Assembly: GCF_000835495.1 (NCBI RefSeq)
Contig: NW_015622541.1
Coordinates: 3,534,001-3,598,000 of the forward strand
DNA length: 64,000 bases
DNA from: Cladophialophora immunda
Lineage: Eukaryota; Ascomycota; Eurotiomycetes; Chaetothyriales; Herpotrichiellaceae
Direction: 5' to 3'
Shown in pieces: positions 46,409-60,836 of this stretch. The notes beneath the pieces were generated by a model. It was not told the origin of the DNA, did no database searches, and saw nothing but the letters and a program-made list of their open reading frames with translations. Numbering within the stretch: the stretch's first letter is position 1; each line of letters opens with the position of its first letter. The position numbers were made by a program, and so were the translations under genes.

Positions 46409-46984
46409 CTAGTCGCTATCGTCGTCGATCGGCTCGACGACATCCTTGATCTTCTCTTTCAAAAAGTCCACTCCTAGCTCAACAGTAATTTCTGGAATCC
46501 TTACGTCTGGCAGCCCATCCGGCCCGCCGGACCATTCTTTTGAAAGCGCAATGGCATTGTTGCTGTTCACCCCTCCGCCATTCAATGCTGCCGCTGTAGC
46601 TGCACCTCCAGCCCCGGCGCCTGTCGTTGTAGGCGTGCTCGTACCATTCGTCTTCGCATCCTTGCTTTCCTTCTCCACGGTTTGGTTCTTGCCATCCTTG
46701 GGCATCTTCGCCCGCCGCATGACTTCGCTCATCAACTCCGGAAAAGTGTCGCATGTGCCATTCCTGAGTAACTCGAGCGCGAGGGCGCGGACGCGGTCTG
46801 TCCAGCCCGTGCGGGCGAGGCTGTCTGCTAGGAGGGAGCTGAGGTCGGGTATAGCGCCAGTCTGTCGGAGGTGTTGGATGAGGGCTTGGGAGGTCGCCGG
46901 CGGTAAGGAGGGAGTGGAGCTGGTGAGGGAAGAAGGGATGGGGATTGCCGTCGCTGGCTCAGTGGAGGGCCCTGAGGTCGCCAT
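46409..46984 (-). CDS. Conserved fungal protein of unknown function
   Basis: Not recognised as a named family. Single exon, 191 residues from 46984 (198 if the upstream in-frame start at 47005 is used). Seen: a Ser/Pro/Thr N-terminus, a helical segment with LIQHLRQTGAIPDLSSLLAD and SLARTGWTDRVRALALELLR, a low-complexity Thr/Gly/Ala linker, then DVRIPEITVELGVDFLKEKI and an acidic end. The two helical blocks look conserved and the codon use fits a gene, so I treat it as real. It converges with STE50 (295 bases between stops) and diverges from CDC48. Confidence 0.7.
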   Translation of the reverse strand: MATSGPSTEPATAIPIPSSLTSSTPSLPPATSQALIQHLRQTGAIPDLSSLLADSLARTGWTDRVRALALELLRNGTCDTFPELMSEVMRRAKMPKDGKNQTVEKESKDAKTNGTSTPTTTGAGAGGAATAAALNGGGVNSNNAIALSKEWSGGPDGLPDVRIPEITVELGVDFLKEKIKDVVEPIDDDSD

Positions 46985-48052
46985 ATTGTTTTCCACTATA
47001 TTCAAGGCGAGGAAGTGGAGGTAGATGTGCGCCGAGGTGAATTGAGCTCTGAATAAGTCTTTGGTGGTGGGGACGTCGCTGTTTGCAACAATTCGAGATC
47101 CGGAGACTTGGGACCCCGGTTATGCGGAAGTAGCCAGTTGCTGTTGTTTTTGGACGACGTCTCCAGCGGGCTGTCCAGCAGCGCTACTCGAAAGGAGGGT
47201 GTTGGTGGCCTATAGCAGACTGAATGCGGGTGTTAACCGTGGACGAGAGGTAGGCTAGGTACTGAGAATCTTTCCGCTCCGCATTCTGAAAATTGGAGGT
47301 GCGAAAGGGCATGGGCTGGCGGGGCGGGAATATGCTACGAAATCAGAGCGGAAGTTTGCACCGGACCTGTTGTCGGCAATACTTGTACGTGATTGTGCAA
47401 GCTAATCGATTGATCATCATGAATGAGCTTTTTTCCCATTATTCGTCATGGGCGGCGAAATTGAGCACAGGATCGTACCCCTCTGGCAAGGCTACAATTC
47501 AGCCTCGCCACCTGGAAGGCCGACGGGGATGAGCAATGCATGAAATGCGAAAAGAGGTATGCTGTAAAACAGGCCAAAATAAAACTTGGCTTATCTTACT
47601 TACCACAGGCAGGCATCAGGGAGTACTTTGTAGCTATTAATTAAGCGCTTGCAGTGAAGCCGTGGCAAGGTAAACGTTGGGCTGTATGAGAAGATTCGAC
47701 AGCCTTCTCTTTCGTAGGCTGCCAGAGGCAACGTATGTTGCTCGGGCTTGAATGACCGTCATTTCAATTCGCCAAGACGGGGCTTTCTCCTGCGCTTCAA
47801 GTCCTCTAGAAGTTCACTCATCACTTCCAACAATCGCTTTGCCTGCTCTCACCCTTGTGTTGCCATCTCTTCTGTCCGCTTCTCAAGGTTCTTCTTATAA
47901 GGAGCTCCTTGACATCAACTCTTCTTTTCCTCTATCGTCCTTAAACTACTGTTGCGAGGATCAGCGCTTTCGTCCCTGGTCTCTTGAACCCACGTCAACA
48001 AACGTCCGCATTCCACTCTCAGACCCTGTTTGATCTCCTGAAGGACCTCAAG
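46985..48052. other. Divergent promoter region upstream of CDC48
   Basis: About 1.07 kb. The last 250 bases before 48053 are CT-rich and probably the CDC48 promoter and 5' UTR. No supported small gene was found. Confidence 0.5.
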
Positions 48053-50728
<2,676 letters not shown>

Positions 50729-51309
50729 AGTGGTGGTGGAGATTGCAACAAAACTCATTGACACTGAGTCGGCGGGCTGGGTGGAAAGCGCTATTCTACA
50801 CAGACATGAGGCGCAAAGAAAGTGAACGGCGTCAAGAACCATGCCCACATGTGGCTCACCGAACGCACGGACAATGGTGCTGGAACGGGTGCTCTACCTG
50901 ATGGGTCGTGCTTAAAGTATGTCCATCAGACTCATCAAATGGCCTGGCAAATTTGTATTCTACCTTCTACTTAGACAGATGAGATTGCATGCAAAATAAT
51001 AGAATGGTTGACTAAGGCGTCGTGGAATCATGAGTGATTGTGGTATCTGGTCCATCCACCGTGACTTGGCTTGAAGCCTTTTTAATGCAGCCTGATGCAG
51101 CCTTGTGCATGATGATGTAAACGCAACGGCTGGCGAGGCGTTCCGGGGATGCCGCTTTTGGGTGGCTGTGAGTGGGCTCCCTTATTTCTCGTTCTCCAGC
51201 TTGTTTAATTTCCCGCTCGTTGCCGCCCTCCATTCCTTTCTTCTCGCGTGACTTTTGTCGACGGTAACGACTGTATCTTTCTGGTTCCTTTCTAGCAGTT
51301 GCATTGACT
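50729..51309. other. Intergenic region between CDC48 and KEI1
   Basis: About 580 bases, both genes on the plus strand. No gene, RNA or repeat was recognised. Confidence 0.5.
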
Positions 51310-52449
51310 ATGGCGAACTATGGCATTTCCGCGCGCCTGTTGCGCCTGGCCCGTCCAAAGGTATGACAATGGCACCGAGCCTCGAGTTTCTTTCCTCAAT
51401 GCTGACTTCTGGGACAGCGCTTCTTCTACACGATGACGCTCTCGACGGGCGCCAGTCTCATTACCCTCTCGATGCTGGTCAACAAACTTGCCGGCCTCTA
51501 CGGCATTCTTGCGCTGTTCACAGGCTACCACCTCTCGCCCTTCCAGCTGTCCATGTACATCTACTCCACCATCGCACTCGTGCTTACCGCATACCTGGCG
51601 CGACATATCCGAAAACAGTCTCCTCTACAATGTCTTGCGCTGGCGTGGTTCTATGTTCTCGACAGTATCGTTAACGCCGCATATACCGCTGTCTTCGCTG
51701 CGACATGGTTCTTGGTGCTGGCACAGCATGATGCGGGGAAGAGCGACAAGAAAGGACCAGGCGCATCGACCATGGATGAAGTATCAGGATTCACAGATCC
51801 CCAACTCAACGTTTCAAGAGTCGAAGTCGTTGCTACACCTCAACCTCCCTTGGCAGGTTCTGGTCAGGACGCTGTGGCCGGCGGAGTTCCTGCCGCCAAT
51901 GCCGCGAGCAGCGGTAGCAACGGCGCATTGCAGTCCGCCGTGCTAGACAGCCAGAACATGAACTCTGTGGGTGTCATCATCGCCATGTGGACCATTCGCG
52001 CGTATTTCTGCCTGATCATGCTCGCCTTCGCTCGCATGGTGATCCGACAACATATCGCCTCTACCGGGTCCAAGACGAGCATTGATTACACCGCGGCATC
52101 AACAACCGCGCAGTTAGCGGAGAACCCGTTCTCAGAGAGCAGACCAGAGGGAAAGGGCTGGCGAGGCAAACTTGGTCGATTTATGATTGGCATTGGCCGA
52201 AGTTACTGGTTGGGCAGTGACGAGGATGATAGCTGGATGTATGGCATGGGTGGGAAGTTCCGAAAGAGTGGTGTCGCTGGCGAGGACAGTGGGTTCATGC
52301 TCAGTAAAATCGAGAGTGGGCCTACTGAGAGGGAGAGGAGAAGACGATCGGGAACGGGACCGCCAGCACCGGCCTCGGGTGTTGTCCCTGGTGTTGCTAC
52401 GGTGGAGGGAGACAAGATGACATTGCAGGTTCCTCCGCAGAACGTGTAG
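51310..52449 (+). CDS. KEI1: KEI1, regulatory subunit of IPC synthase, 2 exons
   Basis: Golgi membrane partner of the inositol phosphorylceramide synthase Aur1, essential for sphingolipid synthesis in yeast. Exons are 51310-51360 and 51418-52449, giving 360 residues. Seen: a short N-terminus RLLRLARPK joined by a 57-nt intron to RFFYTMTLSTGASLITLSML, then four hydrophobic segments, including GLYGILALFTGYHLSPFQLS, HIRKQSPLQCLALAWFYVLD and IIAMWTIRAYFCLIMLAFAR, all in the Kei1 pattern. A Ser/Gly/Ala-rich loop of about 70 residues separates segments three and four. The C-terminal cytosolic tail is long, basic and Gly/Ser-rich. The first 17 residues depend on the predicted intron. Confidence 0.9.
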
Positions 52450-53429
52450 GGCTACAGAGTGCTAGCCGAGGAGCGGGTGTGCAAGAGAATGACGCTACAG
52501 GTTGGAGAAAGAGATGGTTGTGAGGTCGCCCCGCGCATAAGGGGACCCATCAAACACGTTGTATACAATCGGTATCAGGGCGTTACTAAGGGCACTGTTT
52601 CAACTGGCAGGGAACATGTTGGAATGGCTCGCAACGACGAAGAGCAGTTGGGGACGCATATCTATAGATCTAATGGATGTCGGGTGCGCAGACACAATGA
52701 ACAGCCGAAATTCTTGCTGACCAATATGGACGGGATCGCCTCGGACAGTTTTACGTCTTCCTTTGCATGTTATGCTGCGGTGAAGCAGAGACCGTGCTGC
52801 AGGTCTATAATCAGACGTAAAGAAGTAGAGGTCGATATCAGGATGAATGGGCGTCATTTGAATGTCAACTTCTACAGATTTGCGTAGACGAACGTGTCAT
52901 TTGAATCGACAAGCACAACGCTGATCAAACCACCAGGGCGCAAAGGTCTACACAGTGATACCACGACCTTTAGGGTCAACTTGACCTTCCACCACAGCTT
53001 CTCGCTCTCTGGCATCGACCATGTATTCTCCGTCAGCCCTTCGTCCATGACTGGGCGGACGAAACCCAGCCGCTTTCATCAACATCGCGTCTCTAGATGA
53101 GGTGTATTTGCTGTCTCAATCCCAGCGTCTCAGAGTATCAGACAGCCTGAAAGACTCGTACAGCTGGACTCCTTGCGATGTTGGACACCTCAGACGTTGC
53201 AGTCGCCAGTCCTCCTCCTCGTCACTATCAGTTTCCACCTCGCCCTCTACGGGACATGCCTTCGGTTATTCATCCGACAACATGATGGTATGATCAACAT
53301 TCCCTGACGGCGAAATCTCCTATAACTGCCTCCCAGCCGTGACAAGAGTGGGACTCAGCGCCTGAGACATCCTTGCAAGGCACGCTCAGCAAGTTTGGCA
53401 ATGCACCAGTGTTATGTCTACTACAAAAT
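52450..53429. other. Convergent region between KEI1 and MDR dehydrogenase
   Basis: About 980 bases containing both 3' UTRs. The 142-codon frame at 52459 has no family features. Confidence 0.45.
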
Positions 53430-54938
53430 CTACAGTTTCTCGTCGGAGATGACCACTTTAAAAACATGCCTGCCGTCCTTCGCCTTGACCTCATGGACGG
53501 TCTCAAACGCTTCTCGACTCTGCTCGAACGGGAAAACGTGGCTGATGAGGGATTTCATATCGACGAGGCCTCTGTCGAGCAGCGATATGGCGTCTTCGAA
53601 GCAATTGGTGGTGTATCTCCAGGTCCCTGTAATCGTCATTGTTAGAGCCACGAAACACTTTATATCAATTCCGGGAAGCATCACCTCGGACGTTGAGTTG
53701 CTTGGAGCAAATATCCATTATTGGGAGTCGAGGCATCTGGCCATTAAGCAATCCGACTTGCACGTCTATTAGGAGACACCTCAGGTTAGCAGGAGAACAC
53801 CTTGGGCTTGACCTCTTCTGCAAAGGTTGGAGACGCTTACAAGTTCCTCCAGGCCTACAGACTTGCATTCCGATCTGCATGCACTCTTCCGCGCCCGCCG
53901 CTTCCACCACGACGTCGAAGCCACGGTGGAGCCCATCTACAGAGCTTAGGATGTGTTTAGAAACTCTGCTGGAATATTCTTCCGTCGTCTCATTCGCGTG
54001 GCGTGGCGGATTGACGAAGGCCTGATCCGCGCAATACGTCTTTGCGAATTCTGCCCGGTGAGGTTGCACCTCAAAGACAACTACTTTCCTTGCAGCATAT
54101 CTATGAGGCTGTGGTCAGCATGCACGCCTATCGCCTATTGTGTTGTCAGAACTCACGCTTTCGCGATTGCCCCCAGCAGCAACCCGATACACCCGCCCCC
54201 CAGTATCAGCACAGTTTGATGCGCTTTCAGCCCAGCTTGCCGAGTCATCTGGATAGCGATGGCAAAAGGCTGTATCGCGCCAGCCTCGACCCATGAGATC
54301 TTGGGCGTCAGGCGAGCCAATGCGGTGACCGGTACGATCTTGTACGTGGTGAGCAATCCATCCTGTCGGCCGGGCGCTGGAACACCATAATACTCTATCG
54401 AACTACAGATGTTGGAGTAGCCGGTTGTACAATCGTCGCAACTGATGACACATCAGCATCGTGGTCAACTTTGGATCCAAGATACCCTTACGCCAGACAA
54501 GGGAGACAAGGTTTGATCGCGGCGCGGTCACCTGGGGCCCACGATTTGACATCATCAGCGACCTGAATCACTTCCCCAGCAGCTTCATGCCCGATGATGA
54601 ACGGCTCCTTGATGATATCAGGGCCTGCACGGCCCTCTTTCCAGAAGTGGATCTAGGAAGCTTCGTCAACATTTCATCTAACATTGCCAACTATCAAGGA
54701 CGAGATTGCTCACGTCTGAACCACAGATCCCGCCGGCGCGGATGCGGACAAGGGCAGTACCACTCGGCAAGGGCGAACCGGGCACGTATAGCGGGCTATC
54801 TCGATACGAATCCAGCTTCAGAGGCCAGTCCTGTACGGTGATATCATCGATCTTTGAGAGGATCACCGCACGGTTCTTGATTGTATCCGCCTTGACCGGC
54901 ACGGTGTTCCCATTACTCGTCGTCGCCGAGGGAGTCAT
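53430..54938 (-). CDS. Zinc-dependent sorbitol/polyol-type dehydrogenase (MDR), 6 exons
   Basis: NAD-dependent medium-chain dehydrogenase, probably acting on a polyol or secondary alcohol. Exons are 54938-54714, 54652-54492, 54441-54157, 54100-53841, 53765-53685 and 53626-53430, giving 402 residues. Seen: catalytic-zinc ligands in GGICGSD-IHFWKEGRAGP and GHEAAGEV; structural-zinc lobe CLPCACDDCTTGYSNIC, joined correctly only by the 50-nt intron 2; GVPAPGRQDGLLTTYKI; the NAD-binding ILGGGCIGLLLGAIA; and GGTYVQVGLLNGQMP. Glu at the end of VVVFE points to NAD rather than NADP. All five introns are GT-AG and 50-75 nt. A longer start at 55046 would add 36 residues. It looks intact although its frame is broken into many short pieces. 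Confidence 0.9.
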
Positions 54939-56066
54939 GGTCGAGAGGGATGAAATTGCCCTGAGAAGTTGAGAATACTGGATTGGATGGTTGCTTGCTG
55001 CGAGACCTGTGCGGGCGTAAGCTCCTCGTTGAACAATCATGTGCACTTCTTGTGCCGGACTCTTACTCTATGGGTTTGTGAGGGCCTGTCGCTCGTCAAA
55101 GAAGGGGAATTTTGACTGTGGCCAGGCCGAGGGGTGGGCGAGGCTGAAGTATTCGAGGGTTGCCAGACGCCGTTAGCGTACAACCTGGAGCGGGGAAATA
55201 AAGGGCGCAAAAGGGGAAAACGGGTTGGAGACTCCCAGCTTGACCTCGGGAGACGGCGCCGCAACGACCGTGGCCCAAGCATGGATTGCCTTTTTCTCTC
55301 AGCAGGGCCCGTTAGGTACCTCGTATAGGATGGTTTCTACCTGAGAAGTTGGGCTCGCGGTGCCCGAGCAAGGTCGGAGACCTTCCCGCCCTCGGAGATG
55401 ATTTACCGCAATTCTCCCACTAGCTATTCCACAATACCTGGGAGAAGGTCCATGCTCGTTACAGTCAACTACTCCTTCGACCTGCTCTGAACGTTGTTAC
55501 TCCCCTCAAAGGACGGGGAGGAGTCGAAGAGTTTCTCGACGTGTATCACGATTATCAAGCGCTGGAGAGAGAATGAGGTGCGATTGTCGAGCTCTCGGAT
55601 TCTGTTGCCCGTTTCTTCAGATTGGAGATGCGTCTCTAGAAATAGAACTATGACTCCCTGCTTGCTATACGCACTATATAGTATTTACTCTTCACGCTCA
55701 ATCTACAATTGACCCCGACAGACTCAGCTGTGGCTCCATTGTCCACCTCGTTTGTTTCCCAATTCCAGTTCCCATACATTATTAAAGCCAGCTGACCACG
55801 TGAGGCTTCGTTTGTTGCTGCGGACGAAGTTCGATGCCTCACTGGCCTAGCTGGAACACTCACCGTCTTGTATCTCCCATACGTTTGATTCGCTTGCACC
55901 GCTCTGTTGCTCGTCGTCCCTGTGTCTCTGCAGGGTCATTATCTTCGCTCGAGGCTGGGTGTCCGGTGCTGCTACATACCAATCATACCTTTGCAGAAGG
56001 CTTTACCAAGCGTTTTTGATCCGTGAGACCGGTAAGATCGATGCCCAAGCTCGCTGTCCCCAATAA
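54939..56066. other. Intergenic region between MDR and PAP2-like genes
   Basis: About 1.1 kb. Contains the MDR promoter and the PAP2-gene 3' UTR. Open frames reach 83 codons and none is supported. Confidence 0.45.
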
Positions 56067-57479
56067 CTATGACTTGTCATCCGGACGCGCGCTTTGCTCC
56101 GCCGGCTCTTGAACCGGCTTGTGCGTTCGAAGGCACCAGAAGACGTAGTCCTCGAGGGGCAGGAAGTTCTTCATGAAATGGTTGCATCGCAGCGCAAAGA
56201 AGCAGATCATGCCTCCCGCCACGGCGTCCAAGATGAAGTGATTCGCCGTCGCGATGATCGCGATCAAGATCGAGAACGGGTACAAGAAGCCGACGAACTC
56301 GCAGAGCAATTTGGGAAGCGAGGGGATCCGGACGACGAGACCAGTGTGGTTGGATTTGAGGAATGGAACGGCCGGGATGGACATCCTGTAACGTCTCGTC
56401 GGCGGGGCGAGAGGAAGTCGCATAATGGAAACTCCGATGAGCAGCGAATATCCGAAATGCAGTGAGGGCATCGCAGCTAGATAGGAATCAGCATCCTTTC
56501 TCGACCACAGTATAGGTGCCCTTCCTACCTAGCTGGTTGGTCCATTTCCTGGTGTTGAAAACGCTGGCAGCTCCGTCGCGCGAGTGGATCGTGTCGATGA
56601 AGCCAAAGCTTCGCGCGAGCTCACCCGGCTCGCCTGGCAATTTCGAGTCCCCCAACAGACGAGGAGGCATGCATGGCCAACTGCTGAAGACGCAAAATGC
56701 AAAGAGGTTGCAAAGTGCCAGCGCCCGACGCCTGGATTCGTAGAGTTCAGTGTCGATCGAGCTTCGTGCCTGATCAGCCGAGTGCCCACTGACGTTGGAC
56801 CGGTTGCGCGTGATGGCGAAATAGTACAAGCCGACCAAGAAGGTTATCGTTGCGGGGAGGTGGACAAAGCTGTAGATTCGGTTGATCCACCACATCAACC
56901 TGGGGAACTGGAGGAAAAATTGCTGGATGGTCAGCTCCCAGAAGATATGCAGCCGCTTCTCTAGTTTGATAACAGCCAGGGCATGATGGCAAGCTGTGTT
57001 GACAGTCTGGTCGACCAGTCTAATAGCCAACTGGCCTCGAGCAAACTGATAGACCTGCCCAAGGAGTTAGTCGCCTACCTCATGACACAAGAATGACCTC
57101 GACTGACGCCGTATATGAGAGCCCAGTAAACGATCTCTACCAAAAAGGGGAAGCGCAAAAGCACCTTGCTGAACATCCTGTCTCGAAAGACGGCAGTATT
57201 CGGTGTCTGGATTGTCGTTTTCAGCCCGAAGAGAGACAGCTCTCTTTCACGCCAATGTCTCTGTCGATCGACGTTAGGGAAAGATGCAATGGATATGTCT
57301 CCTGAGCCCATCGGGCCCTGGGCCTCAAGTCCCATCTCATGACCGACATCTTCCACGAGAGCGACGTAAGGCTGCTGAATCGGTCGTATTATCGGGGTAG
57401 TAAAATCTCGGTTGATCCATGCTCCCAGGAAGATGATGAGGGTTCCCCAGGATGGCTCGCCCAAACCCAGAAACCCCAT
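56067..57479 (-). CDS. PAP2-superfamily (Aur1-like) integral membrane protein, 3 exons
   Basis: Predicted membrane phosphatase/transferase of the PAP2 Aur1-like group; substrate unknown. Exons are 57479-57108, 57054-56529 and 56476-56067, giving 435 residues. Seen: MGFLGLGEPSWGTLII at the N-terminus, a membrane segment ALIYGVYQFARGQLAIRLVD joined across intron 1, several hydrophobic helices, the CMPPRLL block, and after intron 2 the catalytic motif AAMPSLHFGYS and NHFILDAVAGG, whose His and Asp complete the PAP2 site. It is not AUR1 itself; it lacks that enzyme's N-terminal pattern. The start is placed at 57479, but the frame stays open upstream behind a possible acceptor (about 57497), so a further 5' exon is possible. 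Confidence 0.85.
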
Positions 57480-58442
57480 TATGTATCCTCCGTAGCGGCG
57501 AGCTGCCAGATAGAGTTGCGCACATCAACTGACTCGTCAAAGAGTCGAGAAGGGATGAATCTGGCCTCTCAACCGTCGCGTCTGTCACCCCCAGATCTAT
57601 TCCAGTGACAGCCCTCAACGTGGTCTTTGGCAGTCGTCCACAGCTGAGTCCACGCAATGACCACCTCCAAGTGTATCTTTAGGGCTCCAGCTCTTAACCT
57701 GATTGGAGGGGCTACACGAGCCTCTCGCTCAGCCAGATACCGTCCGTCACACAGCCAAAGGATCGCAAAGGGAAACAGTGGTGCAAGAGACACGCAGGGC
57801 ATACGCAGCAAGGACAAGACCAAGACCTGCGCAGAAACAACAACGAGCAAAATCAGGTTGAACAGCCCGACGCAGGTGCCCAAGGGACACCCCTCGCTGA
57901 CGGAGTTGCCGGAACACAGACATTTTGAGTTGGTGAGAGTGGCCTCATGTGCCAGATTGATGATTCCCATTTCGACAAGCGAGGCTCCACGAGAATTGGA
58001 GATGGGCATCCACGGGCACGCGACACAGGCACAAAAGAGATAAGATCCTGGCCGTGTCGACGGAATTGCAAGGCTCCGTATGGACATGGAGCATAAGGCT
58101 CGACGGCCCATACCACGTCATCCGCATCCCAGGGCGTCCGACTGGATGAGAAAGGCGTGGAGCGATGGACAACGGGACGCCCCATAGCCAGAGAAGCGGG
58201 CTGGATGTGTTTGGTTTCCGAGATGCGAAGGGATTGGTTGAGGATGAGAGCAAAGGGTGGACAATGGTCATGGCCTGAGGGGATCAAGGCGATTTATGCA
58301 CTGCATGATGGCGGTTGGCCTGTTACCGGATGGGGTTTAGCGCGGCCAGCAACCAAGCACCTCATAAGCAATCAACCGCCTCGTCCTCCTCACCCTCTCT
58401 CACCCTCTCTTTCCGTCAATCTACCGCTTGGGACAGCTGCCA
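57480..58442. other. Region between PAP2-like and HET genes
   Basis: About 960 bases between diverging genes. A minus-strand frame at 57569-58111 contains hydrophobic stretches (LFNLILLVVVSAQVLVLSLL) that might be an upstream exon of the PAP2-like gene or a chance frame. Upstream of the HET gene lie short CT-rich repeats of CTCACCCTCT type (58390-58410). Confidence 0.4.
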
Positions 58443-60570
58443 ATGACCTTGAGCTCGTTCCTCGACTTCTGCAGACTTCGGCTTGCTGCGACTTCTTCCC
58501 ACCAAGAATGCCTCTGTTGTCGCTTGCCAAAAGATGTGTTCAGCCGCACCTGGGACTTGTCTTGCGCGATCAGTGATTTCCGTCTCGCTGCAGAGGTTGG
58601 CTGCTATCGATGCTCTCTGCTGGCTAAGTGCATTGCGTGCTATGACCCTGATGTTCTCGCTCGTGACGGTTCGTTGGACGGATCCTGGGATTTCTGGTTT
58701 GACTTGACCCTGGATGGAGATGGAGCCAGTCCGGACGAAAATCTCCAGCTTGACATCTTCTCTCCTGGCTGTGAGTGCGCTTACTGCTCTGAGGGCGGGA
58801 TATGTTCTCAAGAGCCCCAAGCTGGATTGATGCCAGGATGCTCGGTTTGAAATACTGACACATCCGGAATATCTAGCGGAACCTCGAAGGCGCCCGGGCT
58901 CAAACAAAGTGAGGCATCTGCTTCCTGGAGATACGTCCTCAGAGGCAACATTTGACACGATCCGGGCCTGGATGAAAGACTGTGTGAACAATCATACAAA
59001 CTGCCCCAACCCCCACGCTGGCAATAGTAACCCTACACCGCCACTCCCTCGCCGGCTTCTGGAGGTCGCGAATGGCAAAGTAGTGCTCCGTGAAGATACT
59101 GCGCAAAAGAAACATCCTTATGCATGCCTGAGCCACTGTTGGGGTCCTTCCCCACGACGTCCGGAGAGCACTATTCTCAAATCAAAATGGGCCACGATAG
59201 AACAGTTCAAGGTTGAAGTGCCGTGGGCAGAGCTTACTAAAACGTTTCAAGACGCCATAGACATCTGTCGCCGGCTCGGCATCGATTTTCTGTGGATCGA
59301 TTCTCTCTGCATTCTTCAAGACAGCAACGACGATTGGTCTTTGAACGCCGCTGAGGTTGGTTCCATTTACGAAAACGCTCTGATCACCATTGCTGCCTCA
59401 AAATCCAAGGAAGGCTGCCAAGGTTGCTATACCACAACTGATGCTCGCCACCTTGCTCGCCTGGTTGACGGGAGCAAGGATGTCTATGTACGGCTAAAAC
59501 CCCCAAGCTACCCAGTGCACGAGGTCCACCTGGATCTAGAGAACTTCCCCCTGTTGGACCGCGCCTGGGTGTATCAAGAGATGCACCTGTCGGTTCGCGT
59601 GCTCCACTTTTGCTCCCAAGAGGTAATGTGGTCCTGCCGGCAGATGAGGAGAAGTGAAAGCGGCGTCAGCGATGAGGACGCGACGGACGAATTCGTTCAT
59701 TTGTCGGATCTGCACGGTTGGGATCCTTCGTGGAAGGTCCTGGGCAAAATCGGGCATGAAGACCCAAGGGCACTGTGGTATCGAACCGTGGAAGAGTATA
59801 CACGTCTGCATATCTCGTATCCAAGTGATATTTTCCCAGCATTGGCCGCTTTGACTCAAAGGATGCAAAAGCTAAGACCTGAAGACAGATTTCTGGGAGG
59901 TCTCTGGAAAGAAACTCTCCTCCTGGATCTAATGTGGCGGACTTCGGCCGGGCCACAGTTTGCCAGACCAGCCAAATGGAGGGCTCCGAGTTGGTCCTGG
60001 GCCTCTGTCCAAGTTCAAGTCGCGTGGGACCTGAGGCTGGATTCCGTTTATGGAGGGGTCGAATTACTGGACGTCTATTGCGATACCAAGGGACCGCCGG
60101 AGATGGGCAACTTCTCCACTAGCCAGGACGAGGTTCGAATTGCCCTTCGCGCACCTCTTCTCAAAGCAACTTGGAAAAAGCCATGGATCCGGAGTCGATG
60201 GCCTGAACTCACGAGGATCGCGGGGGCGGAAGATGGCAAAATGGATGTGAACCGGTACTATCCGGACTACGACTACGATTTGCCAGGCGAGCATCGTATA
60301 CCATGGAATTCGGAGGTCTTTATCGTGCCGATCGCGATACTGACCTTAGTTCCTGATGAAGATGGCGGCGAGGGGCCAAACAACAATCTGCATCTGGCGT
60401 TGGTACTGCGACCAAATGGAGGAAGTGGCATCTATGAGCGTATCGGCTATGTTGAACTTGTCGAAGATCATATCGTGGTGGATTGGAGCCGTGAAGGATT
60501 CCAAGCACGCTTTGACAGAGTGGATGCTATACTGAGGGCTATTCCGCGGCAGGACATTACTATCGTCTGA
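58443..60570 (+). CDS. HET-domain protein (heterokaryon incompatibility type), 2 exons
   Basis: Member of the large fungal HET family, whose members can trigger cell death after contact with unlike strains; this copy's role is unknown. Exons are 58443-58770 and 58877-60570, giving 673 residues. Seen: a Cys-rich N-terminal region (CLCCRL, CYRCSLLAKCIACY), then the HET domain with HPYACLSHCWGPSPRR, TFQDAIDICRRLGIDFLWID-SLCILQDSNDDW, ITIAASKS, and DRAWVYQEMHLSVRVLHF, followed by WRAPSWSWASVQVQV, the usual C-terminal HET landmark. The 106-nt intron restores SPG-SEPRRRPG and is longer than its neighbours' introns. The frame is intact, so the gene may be active. No NACHT or repeat domain is attached. 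Confidence 0.92.
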
Positions 60571-60836
60571 GGGGACCATTGTCCCTTGCCCAGAGACTGC
60601 TTAGAGGTGCCATTGTAGACGTGGTTGGAGGCTCTACTCGGTATTGCCCCCGTCGAGTACTCGGTACTCTGGATAGATGCTAGAGCCACCATGATTGGTA
60701 GCATATTCTGCGCGCTGTGATTGGCTCCCTGTCCTGTTGTGTTGTTCTCGTCGGGCATCGGCCATGGAATGTCGTCCCCCTTTTTAACCCAAAAGTTCCA
60801 TCTCATCCCACAAACTCCCTTCTCCTTCTTTCTTCG

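Noticed and set aside
53294..55046. The fragmented dehydrogenase region as a pseudogene
   Set aside because: All frame changes coincide with GT-AG introns of 50-75 nt, and splicing gives a complete MDR protein with both zinc sites.
57569..58111. A 180-codon hydrophobic minus-strand frame as an independent gene
   Set aside because: No convincing start, family or end; at best an upstream exon of the PAP2-like gene, so it is kept only as a finding.
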